From CBDBCU01 sp965243185 (GTDB lineage: Bacteria > Chloroflexota > Dehalococcoidia > Lucifugimonadales > UBA3495), in the NCBI GenBank assembly GCA_965243185.1, contig OZ251531.1, forward strand, positions 558,001-622,000: a stretch of DNA of 64,000 nt, read 5' to 3'. Shown in pieces: positions 56,675-64,000 of this stretch. Under the pieces are notes generated by a model. It had not been told where the DNA came from and ran no database searches. It was given only the letters and a program-made list of their open reading frames with translations. Position numbers and translations under genes: made by a program. Within the stretch, counting starts at the first letter, position 1, and every line of letters begins with the position of its first letter.

Positions 56675-58852
56675 TTACTCGCCAACCACCAGCCTTCCCT
56701 CCCACCAAATTACTTGACCGGGGTAAAACTGGCCGGTTCGTATTTCGGCGATGGGGTACTCCGGCAGCTCCCGCGCCGCCGCGCAAAGTTGCTTGTCCGC
56801 AATCAAGGCGTAGTCGAGCAGCAGTAAATCGGGTCTTACCAAATCGAAGTCCAAGTTGTCAAAGCCGTACTCCCGGCGTTCCGGAAGCAAGTCGGCTTGA
56901 TTTACCGGGATCAAATGCAGCAAGAAGCGGGCTTCCACATCATCATAACTGCACTGCTCTTTGACATAAATCAGCCGGTTCTCCACCCAATACACCGCAT
57001 AGTTGCCCCGGATTATCGGTTGACTTTCACCGACCAGCCCGCGGATATACTCCGGAACCGCTAATTTCTCCCAGTCAACCCGGCTTTCCAGACCCCTATG
57101 GACAAAATTAGCCTTGACCCACTGGTAATCCAAGGCGTCAAAGGGCATCCACATTTCCGGGGCCACCGGGATGGCGTAGGCGGCGCGTTCCAAGGCCGCC
57201 GCTGCCGTGGGCTGCGGAGGGTGTATGCCGAAATTGACTCCTCTTTGGGACAGATAGCCCGGCGGTGGCAGGCGGTCGTGAGCCATTACCCGGAAGGCGT
57301 TGGGCGTGGCCACCGGGTTCCGGGCGATGACCTTGTCCGCCAAGCCGAGATAATCCACTACCCGCAACTCCGGCATATAAAAAGGCTTAATGCCCAAGGC
57401 TACCCCCGCCATCACAGCGTCCGCCGGAATTACCCCGGCCAAGACAGCCTCGTAAGGCTCATATCGCTCAATAAGCCATTGGGCGAACTTCCTATGGGTC
57501 GCAACCCGTCCCCCAACTCCGCGAATTGCTCTTTCCCTGACTAGTTCCTCATTCCAGGCGGTCAGTAGCGTCAACCCCGGCGACAAATACCAAGCCGCCG
57601 GGCTGCGGTCAAGGTTGGTTGCCCCCTTGCCCAGTAGTATTGCCCCCTGCATCACCCCGGCATAAAACAGCGTCGGGATAAAAATCAGCAGCGCGCAAAT
57701 CGTCACCCCCGGCCGCCAACTTGGGCCATAAGGCACAGCAAGCCGCCGCAGTCCCGCCGCCACTCTCTCCCCCAGTCCGATTATCCCCACGGCTGCCGGC
57801 ACGGCCAGCAGCGGCCAGTAAAAATCCAGCGGCCGCCACTCGAAATAATCGCCGCCCACCCGCATCACATAGAGCGCGTGCAAGATAATCAGCAGCAGCG
57901 GCAGGATATACAGGCTGTCCCGCTCCCGCCGCCAATGCCGCCAAGCGCTGGCTATGGCAAGCGGCATCAGCAGATACAACCCCGTCTCCAACACCGCCGC
58001 CGCATAGTAGCGAACCCCGGATTCCCACCACGGCCGCACAAACTTGGCGTAATAGGTGTTGGGCAGCCACTCCCCATAGTAGGCATAGCGAAACAGGAAA
58101 TGCCCGGCAATCAATACAACAAAGGGCGCGGCCAGATAAGCTATTTCCCGCCAATTTAGCCCTTTAACCAGCCGCCAAACTATGCCGGCTACCGTACCAC
58201 CCCGCCGCTCGACACCGGGCAAAGCGTCCGACAATCGCTGCTGCCCGATAAACCAGCCGAAACAAATAGCGGCAATCAGCAATCCTTCGGGCCGGGTCAA
58301 GGCTGCCCCGGCCAAGCTGAAAGACGCCACCAACAATCCCCAAGGGCTTGCCCGATGTACCGCCAGGCAGACCACCGCGGCCGCAATAAACATCGTGAAC
58401 TGCCGGGTTTCCAAACCCCCGGCCGAAGTCCACACCGCAAAGGTGGCGCTGCTGGCGACCAGTCCCAAGGCCAGCCAAGCCGTCAACCCCCGCCGTTGCA
58501 ATCCCGGCATCCGGACAATCCAGTAAAGCAGCAAGGCTAGGGTGGCTATGGTGCAGACTACCGACAGCCAGGGAGCGGCGGATTCCGGCCGTAGTCCGAA
58601 CAGCCCCCACAGGGCGGCCAGTTCCAAGACCCAGAGAAAGTTGGTGTAGCCCTCAACTCGCTCCCCGGGGTTAAAGACCAGGCCGTGGCCTTCCAGCAAG
58701 TTGCGGGCGTAGCGGAAACTGATAAAGGCGTCATCGGTCAGCCACCAGGAAAGGCTCACCAGCCAAGCCAACAAGGCCAGCCAGGGCAGAAGGGCTAAAG
58801 CATAGATAGCAAGGCGGCGGAAAGATTGCGGCGAAACGGGAAACGCAGGCAT
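56675..58852 (-). CDS. AftB-like GT-C glycosyltransferase with one C-terminal module, copy 1
   Basis: 725 residues from ATG 58852. The N-terminal loop DDAFISFRYARNLLEGHG and VFNPGERVEGYTNFLWV are the signature of the mycobacterial AftB-like arabinofuranosyltransferase family, with its paired Asp after TM1. About ten membrane segments follow to about 420. The C-terminal part includes PFYMPELRVVDYLGLADKVIARNP and then, from about 627, one copy of the same module that ends the GT39 proteins: RLIYVKEQC, FLLHLIPVNQADLLPERREYGFDNLDF, KQLC and LPEYPIAEIRTGQFYPGQ. TATAAT at 58859-58864 is 6 nt from the ATG. Sugar and acceptor unknown. Confidence 0.85.
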   Translation of the reverse strand: MPAFPVSPQSFRRLAIYALALLPWLALLAWLVSLSWWLTDDAFISFRYARNLLEGHGLVFNPGERVEGYTNFLWVLELAALWGLFGLRPESAAPWLSVVCTIATLALLLYWIVRMPGLQRRGLTAWLALGLVASSATFAVWTSAGGLETRQFTMFIAAAVVCLAVHRASPWGLLVASFSLAGAALTRPEGLLIAAICFGWFIGQQRLSDALPGVERRGGTVAGIVWRLVKGLNWREIAYLAAPFVVLIAGHFLFRYAYYGEWLPNTYYAKFVRPWWESGVRYYAAAVLETGLYLLMPLAIASAWRHWRRERDSLYILPLLLIILHALYVMRVGGDYFEWRPLDFYWPLLAVPAAVGIIGLGERVAAGLRRLAVPYGPSWRPGVTICALLIFIPTLFYAGVMQGAILLGKGATNLDRSPAAWYLSPGLTLLTAWNEELVRERAIRGVGGRVATHRKFAQWLIERYEPYEAVLAGVIPADAVMAGVALGIKPFYMPELRVVDYLGLADKVIARNPVATPNAFRVMAHDRLPPPGYLSQRGVNFGIHPPQPTAAAALERAAYAIPVAPEMWMPFDALDYQWVKANFVHRGLESRVDWEKLAVPEYIRGLVGESQPIIRGNYAVYWVENRLIYVKEQCSYDDVEARFLLHLIPVNQADLLPERREYGFDNLDFDLVRPDLLLLDYALIADKQLCAAARELPEYPIAEIRTGQFYPGQVIWWEGRLVVGE

Positions 58853-58959
58853 AGCCGAATTATAGCACAGCGTACCGCCACTGCTGTAAAAGAATGGCAG
58901 GCTTGCCGGCTTTTCCGCTTGTCCCGATACTTGTTAAATAGCGAAAGGGAATGGAACGG

Positions 58960-61137
58960 TTATTCACCAATCGCCAGCCTTTCCTCCCAAACCGTTCCTG
59001 CTCCCGGAACAAACTGCCCCGTCCGGATTTCGGCAATAGGGTACTCCGGCAGCTCCCGCGCCGCCGCGCAAAGTTTCTTGTCCGCAATCAGGGCGTAGTC
59101 GAGCAGCAGTAAATCAGGTCTTACCAAATTGAAATCCAAGTTGTCAAAGCCGTACGGCTGCCGCTCCGGTGGCAAATCGGCTTGATTCACCGGAACCAGA
59201 TGCAGAAAGAAACGCGCTTCGGCATCCGCATAACGGCACGACGCCTTGGCATAGATTAACTGGCTGTCCACCCGATACACATCATAGTTGCCCCGGATTA
59301 CCGGCTGACTATCTCCTACCAACTCCCGGATATACTCCGGAACCGATAATTTCTCCCAGTCAATCCGGCTTTCCAGACCCCGGTGGGCAAAATTAGCCTT
59401 GACCCACTGGTAATCCAGGGCGGTAAAGGGCATCCACATTTCCGGACCTACCGGGATAGCGTAGGCGGCGCGTTCCAGGGCCGCCGCTGCCGTGGCCTTC
59501 GGGGGGTGTATGCCGAAATTGACTCCCCTTTGGGACAGATAGCCCGGCGGTGGCTGGCGGTCGTGGCCTATCACCCGGGCGGCGTTGGGCGTGGACGCCG
59601 GGTTGCGGGCGATGACCTTGTCCGTCAAGCCGTGGTAGTCCACTACCCGCAACTCCGGCATATAAAAAGGCTTAATGCCCACAGCTAAATCTGCCATCAC
59701 CGCGTCCGCCGGAATTACCCCGGCCAAGACGGCCTCGTAAGGCTCATATCGCTTAATAAGCCCTTGGGCGAATATATTATGTGCCTCAGCGCGTCCCCCA
59801 ACTCCTCTAGTTACCCTTTCCATGCGCAGCTCCTCATTCCAGCTCGTCAGCGGCCCCGAACCCGTCGACAGATACCGGGCTACCCGGTCGCGGTCGAACT
59901 CGCCCAGCCCTTCTTTCAGCAGCAGCGTCCCCTGCATCGCCCCGGCATAGAACAGCGTCGGAATAAAGATTAGCAGTGTGCAAATCGTTACTCCCGGCCG
60001 CCACCGGGCCGGCCGGCCTGACCCAAGCCGCCGCAACCCCGTCGCCAGTTTCTCCCCCAGACCGATTATCCCGACGGCCGCCGGCGCTGCCAGCAGCGGC
60101 CAGTAAAAATCCAGCGGCCGCCACTCAAAATAATCGCCGCCCACCCGCATCACATATAGCGCGTGCAGCCCAATCAACAGTAGCGGCAAGATATACAGGC
60201 TGTCCCCATTCCGCCGCCAGTGTCGCCAAGCCCCGGCTATGGACAGCGGCAGTAGCAGGTATAAACCCGTTTCCAATGCCGCCGCCGCATAGTAGCGAAC
60301 CCCGGATTCCCACCAAGGCCGCACAAACTTGGCGTAGTAGGTGTTAGGCAGCCACTCCCCATAGTAGGCATAGCGAAACAGAAAATGCCCGGCAATCAAT
60401 ACGGCAAAGGGCGCGACCAGATAAGCTATTTCCCGCCAGTTCAGCCCTTTGACTAATCGCCAAACTATGCCGGCTACCGTAAGTCCCGGTCGGTTTTCGA
60501 CCGGCCGCCGGTCGGTCAGCCGCTGCTGCCCCACAAACCAGCCGAAACAGATGGCGGCAATCAGCAATCCCTCCGGCCGGGTCAACGCCGCCCCGGCCAG
60601 GCTGAACGACGCCGCCAACAGCCCCCAGGGGCTTGCCCGGTGTACCGCCAGAAAAACCACCGCCGCCACGATAAACATCGTGAACTGCCGGGTTTCCAGC
60701 CCCCCGGCTGAAGTCCACACCGCAAAGGTCGCGCTGCTACCGACCAGTCCCAATGCCAGCCACGCCGTCAACCCCCGCCGCTGCAAGCCGGGCATCCGGG
60801 CAGCCCAGTAAAGCAGCAAGGCTAGGGTGGCTATGGTGCAGATTACCGACAGCCAGGGGGCGGCATATTCCGGCCGCAGCCCGAACAGACCCCACAGGGC
60901 GGCCAGCTCCAAGACCCAGAGAAAGTTGGTGTAGCCCTCAACCCGCTCGCCGGGGTTAAAGACCAAGCCATGCCCTTCCAGCAGATTGCGGGCATAGCGG
61001 AAACTGATAAAAGCGTCATCGGTCAGCCACCAGGAAAGGCTGACCAGCCAAGTCAACAGGACCAGCCAGGGCAGAAAGGCTAAAGCATAGAGAACAAGGC
61101 GGCGGAAAGACGGCGGCGGAACGGGAAACGCAGGCAT
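58960..61137 (-). CDS. AftB-like GT-C glycosyltransferase with one C-terminal module, copy 2
   Basis: 725 residues, the same length as copy 1 and closely similar over its whole length (MPAFPVPPPSFRRLVLYALAF at the N-terminus). DDAFISFRYARN and NPGERVEGYTNF are intact, as is the C-terminal module with KASC, LPPERQPYGFDNLDF, KKLC and LPEYPIAEIRTGQF. The middle of the soluble part is most variable (LGEFDRDRVARYLSTGSGP against NLDRSPAAWYLSPGLT). TATAAT at 61144-61149, 6 nt before the ATG, in the context TGCTATAAT. The two genes form a tandem duplicate with about 107 bp between them. Confidence 0.85.
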   Translation of the reverse strand: MPAFPVPPPSFRRLVLYALAFLPWLVLLTWLVSLSWWLTDDAFISFRYARNLLEGHGLVFNPGERVEGYTNFLWVLELAALWGLFGLRPEYAAPWLSVICTIATLALLLYWAARMPGLQRRGLTAWLALGLVGSSATFAVWTSAGGLETRQFTMFIVAAVVFLAVHRASPWGLLAASFSLAGAALTRPEGLLIAAICFGWFVGQQRLTDRRPVENRPGLTVAGIVWRLVKGLNWREIAYLVAPFAVLIAGHFLFRYAYYGEWLPNTYYAKFVRPWWESGVRYYAAAALETGLYLLLPLSIAGAWRHWRRNGDSLYILPLLLIGLHALYVMRVGGDYFEWRPLDFYWPLLAAPAAVGIIGLGEKLATGLRRLGSGRPARWRPGVTICTLLIFIPTLFYAGAMQGTLLLKEGLGEFDRDRVARYLSTGSGPLTSWNEELRMERVTRGVGGRAEAHNIFAQGLIKRYEPYEAVLAGVIPADAVMADLAVGIKPFYMPELRVVDYHGLTDKVIARNPASTPNAARVIGHDRQPPPGYLSQRGVNFGIHPPKATAAAALERAAYAIPVGPEMWMPFTALDYQWVKANFAHRGLESRIDWEKLSVPEYIRELVGDSQPVIRGNYDVYRVDSQLIYAKASCRYADAEARFFLHLVPVNQADLPPERQPYGFDNLDFNLVRPDLLLLDYALIADKKLCAAARELPEYPIAEIRTGQFVPGAGTVWEERLAIGE

Positions 61138-61211
61138 AGCCGAATTATAGCATAGCGCACCGCTCCCGCAGATTCCCCCTCACCCGGAACTTGTTGCCGG
61201 ATGGAAAATGC

Positions 61212-62246
61212 CTACGCCGGCGTCCCCAGCCACGCTACCCAAAGCGCGCCAAGCACATACACCGCCGCCATCAACGCGAGACCGCTTAACACTGCCGGCT
61301 GCGGCAGCCGATTGCGGCCCCACAGCAGCAGCCCGCCCCCCAAGATTAGCCCCACGGCAATAATGCCTGCTATGAAATGCTCCGGAGCCGCCGCGTTCAG
61401 TATGATGCCGCCCCGGTAGAAAGGGTCGGCATAAGACAGGATGGTTATATTGAACACGCAGCTGCCGTAAAGCCCAGCCACTCCCAAATCCGCCGCGCCC
61501 AGCCGCGCCGCCGCTACCGCCGCCGCCGCATCCGGCATTGAAGTTACAATGGACACGACCAGAATCCCCAATACCCCGGAGGATATGCCGGTGGTATGGG
61601 CAATCCAGTCCGCGCTCTGCGCCAGAAACACCCCGGCAATAACCACCCCCACCGACACCAAGCTGAAGATCACCCAGGCTTTACGCAGCGACATTTCCGG
61701 GGTATCCGCTTCCTCCTCCGCTGTATTTGCCGGGCGATGCTGATAGACAATCCGCATCCCGACTACATAGACCACCAGCAGGAAAATCGAGGACGCGCCA
61801 ACCTGCCAAGCGTGGAGTTCGGTAAAGCTGCTCGGGGCCAAAGCGTGCCAACCAGCTAACAGCACCGCCAAGCCGGTCAGAATGGCCGCCAGCACAATCA
61901 GGTAGCCCTGTTCCGGAGCCACCCGTTGCAGGAAACGCCGCCCGCCGAACAGCAGCCCCACCACCACTATCGCGAACATATTCACCATATTGGACCCGAC
62001 CACATCGCCCAGGGCTAACTGCGGGTTGTCAATCCGCGCCGCGGTGATGTTGTTGGACAGTTCCGGCAACGAAGTAGCCATCGCTACCAGGATGCTCCCC
62101 ACGAACAGCCGGCCCCATCCGGTCAGGGTAGCCAAGGCGTCGCCATACTTTGCCAACTGCCATCCCAGAAAGATAACGGCGGCGGCGCTGGCCAGAAATA
62201 TGGGAATGGACACCACCAAACCAACGGAATCGGGCAGTCCCGGCAT
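61212..62246 (-). CDS. Sodium/calcium exchanger family (CaCA) antiporter
   Basis: 344 residues from ATG 62246, with GAGGA ten bases upstream. An integral membrane protein of about ten segments in two inverted halves. The alpha-repeat motifs are clear: VAMATSLPELSNNITAARID plus GDVVGSNMVNMFA in the first half, and VVSIVTSMPDAAAAVAAARL plus YGSCVFNI in the second. In the second motif SMPD replaces the usual S(L/M)PE, and the E-to-D change lies at an ion-binding residue. A cytoplasmic loop (NTAEEEADTPEMSLRKAW) joins the halves. Probably exports Ca2+ or a similar cation against Na+ or H+. Confidence 0.88.
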   Translation of the reverse strand: MPGLPDSVGLVVSIPIFLASAAAVIFLGWQLAKYGDALATLTGWGRLFVGSILVAMATSLPELSNNITAARIDNPQLALGDVVGSNMVNMFAIVVVGLLFGGRRFLQRVAPEQGYLIVLAAILTGLAVLLAGWHALAPSSFTELHAWQVGASSIFLLVVYVVGMRIVYQHRPANTAEEEADTPEMSLRKAWVIFSLVSVGVVIAGVFLAQSADWIAHTTGISSGVLGILVVSIVTSMPDAAAAVAAARLGAADLGVAGLYGSCVFNITILSYADPFYRGGIILNAAAPEHFIAGIIAVGLILGGGLLLWGRNRLPQPAVLSGLALMAAVYVLGALWVAWLGTPA

Positions 62247-62375
62247 AGAGCGTTCCTCGCAGTGATTTGGATTAAAACCGCGCCGGGCCGGATAAACCGG
62301 ATTATATTCGCCCTTGGCGCCGCCGGTTCCCCGGCAGGCCAACAAAATCCGGTCGAGCCGCTCCAGCGCGGTAAG

Positions 62376-63467
62376 TTAAGGGGCAATGGCGGCGGCGATT
62401 TGGTCGCCCATTGCGGTGGTGCTGACCGCCGGCCCGCCGCCGGCAATATCCGGAGTACGGCCGCCGGCCGCCAGAACCTGCTCCACCGCCCGCTCCACTA
62501 CGGCCGCCTCCTCGGTCAACCCCAGGGAGTAGCGCAGCATCATCGCCACACTCAGCGTCGCCGCTACCGGGTTGGCAATGCCCTGGCCGGCAATATCCGG
62601 AGCGCTGCCGTGGATCGGTTCGTAAAACCCCCGGATTTTCCGCCCCGCCACCGGCACCGCCGACAGACTGGCTGACGGCAGCAGCCCCATCGACGCCGAC
62701 AGCACCGCCGCCTCGTCGGTCAGAATGTCCCCAAAGGTATTTTCCGCCACAATTACATCAAAGCGGGCCGGCCGCTGAATCAACTGCATCGCGCAGGCGT
62801 CCACCAAGATATGCTCCAGTTCCACATCCGGGTATTCCGCCCCCAATCGGGTGGCAATCTGCCGCCACAGCCGGGAACACTCCAGCACATTGGCTTTATC
62901 AATCGATGCCAGCTTTTTGCGGCGGCCCCGGGCCAGCTCAAAGCCTACCCGCAGCACCCGTTCAATCTCCCCCTCGCTGTAGCGCATCGTATCCACGCCC
63001 GTCCAGCCCTGCGGCGTCTCCTGCCGTCCCTTGGGCTGAGCATAATAAAGCCCGCCGGTCAGCTCCCGCACCACCACCAGATCCACGCCCTCCAAAACCT
63101 CCGGTTTCAGCACGCTGGCTGGCGCCAATTCGGGATAGACCTTCACCGGGCGGATGTTGGCGAATACTTCCAAGTGCGCCCGCAGTTGCAGCAGTCCGTC
63201 CTCCGGGCGGGTCGCCGCTGCCGGGTCGTCCCATTTCGGCCCGCCCACGGCGCCGAACAGCACCGCATCAGCGTCTCCGGCCAATTCCGCCACTTCCGGC
63301 AGTAATGGCGTTCCGTGCCGGTCAATGGAAATGCCGCCGACCTCGGCGTAATGCAAGTTAAAGGTATGCCCATAGGCCCGTCCCACCGCTTCCAGAGCCT
63401 TGACCCCTTCGGCGGTAACTTCCGGCCCGATACCGTCGCCGCTCAGCACGGCAATGTCAAACTCCAC
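62376..63467 (-). CDS. leuB: 3-isopropylmalate dehydrogenase
   Basis: Third step of leucine synthesis: oxidative decarboxylation of 3-isopropylmalate. Start set to GTG 63467, seven bases after GGAGGG; a TTG six codons upstream is in frame but precedes that site. 363 residues with IAVLSGDGIGPEVTAEGVKAL, FGAVGGPKWDD, LRAHLEVFANIRPVKVYP, VVVRELTGGLYYAQP, KKLASIDKANVLECSRLWR, VDACAMQLIQRPARFDVIVAENTFGDILTDEAA and HGSAPDIAGQGIANPVAA. The LRxxLxxxANxRP pattern marks LeuB rather than isocitrate dehydrogenase. leuC, leuD and leuA are not next to it. Confidence 0.95.
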   Translation of the reverse strand: MEFDIAVLSGDGIGPEVTAEGVKALEAVGRAYGHTFNLHYAEVGGISIDRHGTPLLPEVAELAGDADAVLFGAVGGPKWDDPAAATRPEDGLLQLRAHLEVFANIRPVKVYPELAPASVLKPEVLEGVDLVVVRELTGGLYYAQPKGRQETPQGWTGVDTMRYSEGEIERVLRVGFELARGRRKKLASIDKANVLECSRLWRQIATRLGAEYPDVELEHILVDACAMQLIQRPARFDVIVAENTFGDILTDEAAVLSASMGLLPSASLSAVPVAGRKIRGFYEPIHGSAPDIAGQGIANPVAATLSVAMMLRYSLGLTEEAAVVERAVEQVLAAGGRTPDIAGGGPAVSTTAMGDQIAAAIAP

Positions 63468-63565
63468 CCGATTTCCCTCCGGCAAGTAGTTATCCGTTGC
63501 GAACCGGGCAACAGCATAACACTAAACCGGCCGGGTATCAAATGGCGGGACTTCGGCAGCGGCGA

Positions 63566-63606
63566 AAAGCCGTTGTACCCGGAAACCGAATGGACGCAAC
63601 GGCTTT
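63566..63606 (-). terminator. Hairpin after the partial gene at the right edge
   Basis: AAAGCCGTTG (63566-63575) and CAACGGCTTT (63597-63606), 21-nt loop, just past the stop codon of the minus-strand gene. Confidence 0.5.
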
Positions 63607-63615
63607 AACCGGGTT

Positions 63616-64000
63616 TTACGGCGGGGCGTAAGTAGTCGGCGGTTCAATGCCGTAAAAAATGGAGTATTCGGAAAAGAGGATGTCGTCGGCGTAGCCGGCG
63701 TCACCCCACAAGGCGATGGTATAGACGCCGGGGCCGTGTTGTTCCAGTATATCGCGCAGGTCGGCGCGGACGGAGAAGCCGCCCCAGTCGGCTTGCCAGT
63801 GTTCGGCGGTGAGCCAGGGGACGGTGATGCGTTGGGGGGGCTGGTTTTGGCTGGCGGCGCGGGCTTCCGCGCGAAGTTGTTGGGCTTCCTGGTGCGAGTT
63901 GGGCGGCGGCGCATTGGCGGGGATGGCGTGGGGGTCGGGGCAAGGTTCGTGGAGGTGGGTGAAGTCGCGGGCGCGGCGGGATTCCCGGCGTTCGCGGTCG
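63616..64000 (-). CDS. C-terminal end of an unknown protein, cut by the window edge
   Basis: The minus strand reads open from the right edge to TAA at 63616-63618, about 128 residues. The 5' end is outside the window. The first part is charged and Pro-rich (FTHLHEPCPDPHAIPANAPP); the last 70 residues contain WLTAEHWQADWGGFSVRADL, GPGVYTIALWGDAGYADDIL and FSEYSIFYGIEPPTTYAPP, which look like a beta-rich extracellular end. No family is assigned with confidence; a secreted CAP-type or similar surface protein is a possibility. Confidence 0.6.
   Translation of the reverse strand, partial: DRERRESRRARDFTHLHEPCPDPHAIPANAPPPNSHQEAQQLRAEARAASQNQPPQRITVPWLTAEHWQADWGGFSVRADLRDILEQHGPGVYTIALWGDAGYADDILFSEYSIFYGIEPPTTYAPP

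Overview
The window is a GC-rich bacterial chromosome segment. I infer Chloroflexota (a SAR202 / Dehalococcoidia-like lineage). The basis is lipoprotein solute-binding proteins with Thr-Pro-rich linkers, a stripped-down rsmH-ftsA-ftsZ cluster with no peptidoglycan genes beside it, a B12-dependent class II ribonucleotide reductase, LigB-type proteins, and promoters of the TGCTATAAT type. The phylum is inferred from gene content; no marker gene was compared. I found no rRNA, tRNA or CRISPR array.

Region by region. 1-4.0 kb: end of a DUF3883 protein, DNA glycosylase tag, a degenerate short-chain dehydrogenase, and a BioD-like/DRTGG protein. 4.1-5.1 kb: a non-coding element of about 630 bp, found again at 37.6-38.2 kb, followed by a 32-bp tandem repeat whose + strand has no G for 313 nt. 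5.6-9.2 kb: rsmH, ftsA, ftsZ. 9.4-12.5 kb: a large single-chain adenine methyltransferase. 12.76-17.5 kb: nrdR, three small unknown genes and nrdJ behind a promoter with two candidate NrdR boxes. 17.5-20.8 kb: two toxin-antitoxin pairs, a LigB protein and a PduX-like kinase. 20.8-21.8 kb: a decayed ISAs1-type insertion sequence. 22-24 kb: an anchored protein of five tandem Cache-like repeats. 24.2-25.2 kb: a duplicated toxin-antitoxin module. 25.4-31.9 kb: a peptide-type ABC transporter with two binding proteins and two permeases. 32-39.9 kb: an HTH protein, aldehyde dehydrogenase, amidase, two nucleases in convergent orientation, the second element copy, a hydroxyacid dehydrogenase and a DM13 protein. 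40-51.5 kb: four tandem GT39-type glycosyltransferases. 51.6-56.5 kb: NurA, a second LigB protein, a second permease pair and a ferredoxin. 56.7-61.1 kb: two tandem AftB-like glycosyltransferases. 61.2-64 kb: a cation exchanger, leuB, and the end of an unknown gene.

Three observations stand out. (1) The duplicated element at 4.1 and 37.6 kb carries a conserved TTGACA/CATAAT promoter, several conserved hairpins and a terminal 28-bp palindrome, but no conserved reading frame. It looks like a two-copy structured RNA of about 480 nt. (2) Six glycosyltransferases from two different GT-C families share the same C-terminal module, with a conserved cysteine pair and an LPDYPIAxIRTGQ end, and the four GT39 copies are mosaics of one another. 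(3) All six of these genes, plus three small toxin-like genes, start 6-9 nt after a TATAAT box, which points to leaderless transcripts.

How the parts fit: NrdJ needs adenosylcobalamin and the PduX-like kinase belongs to cobalamin nucleotide-loop synthesis. The glycosyltransferases probably decorate the cell surface. The methyltransferase, Mrr and other nuclease-fold proteins, and the toxin-antitoxin pairs form a scattered defence and stability set.
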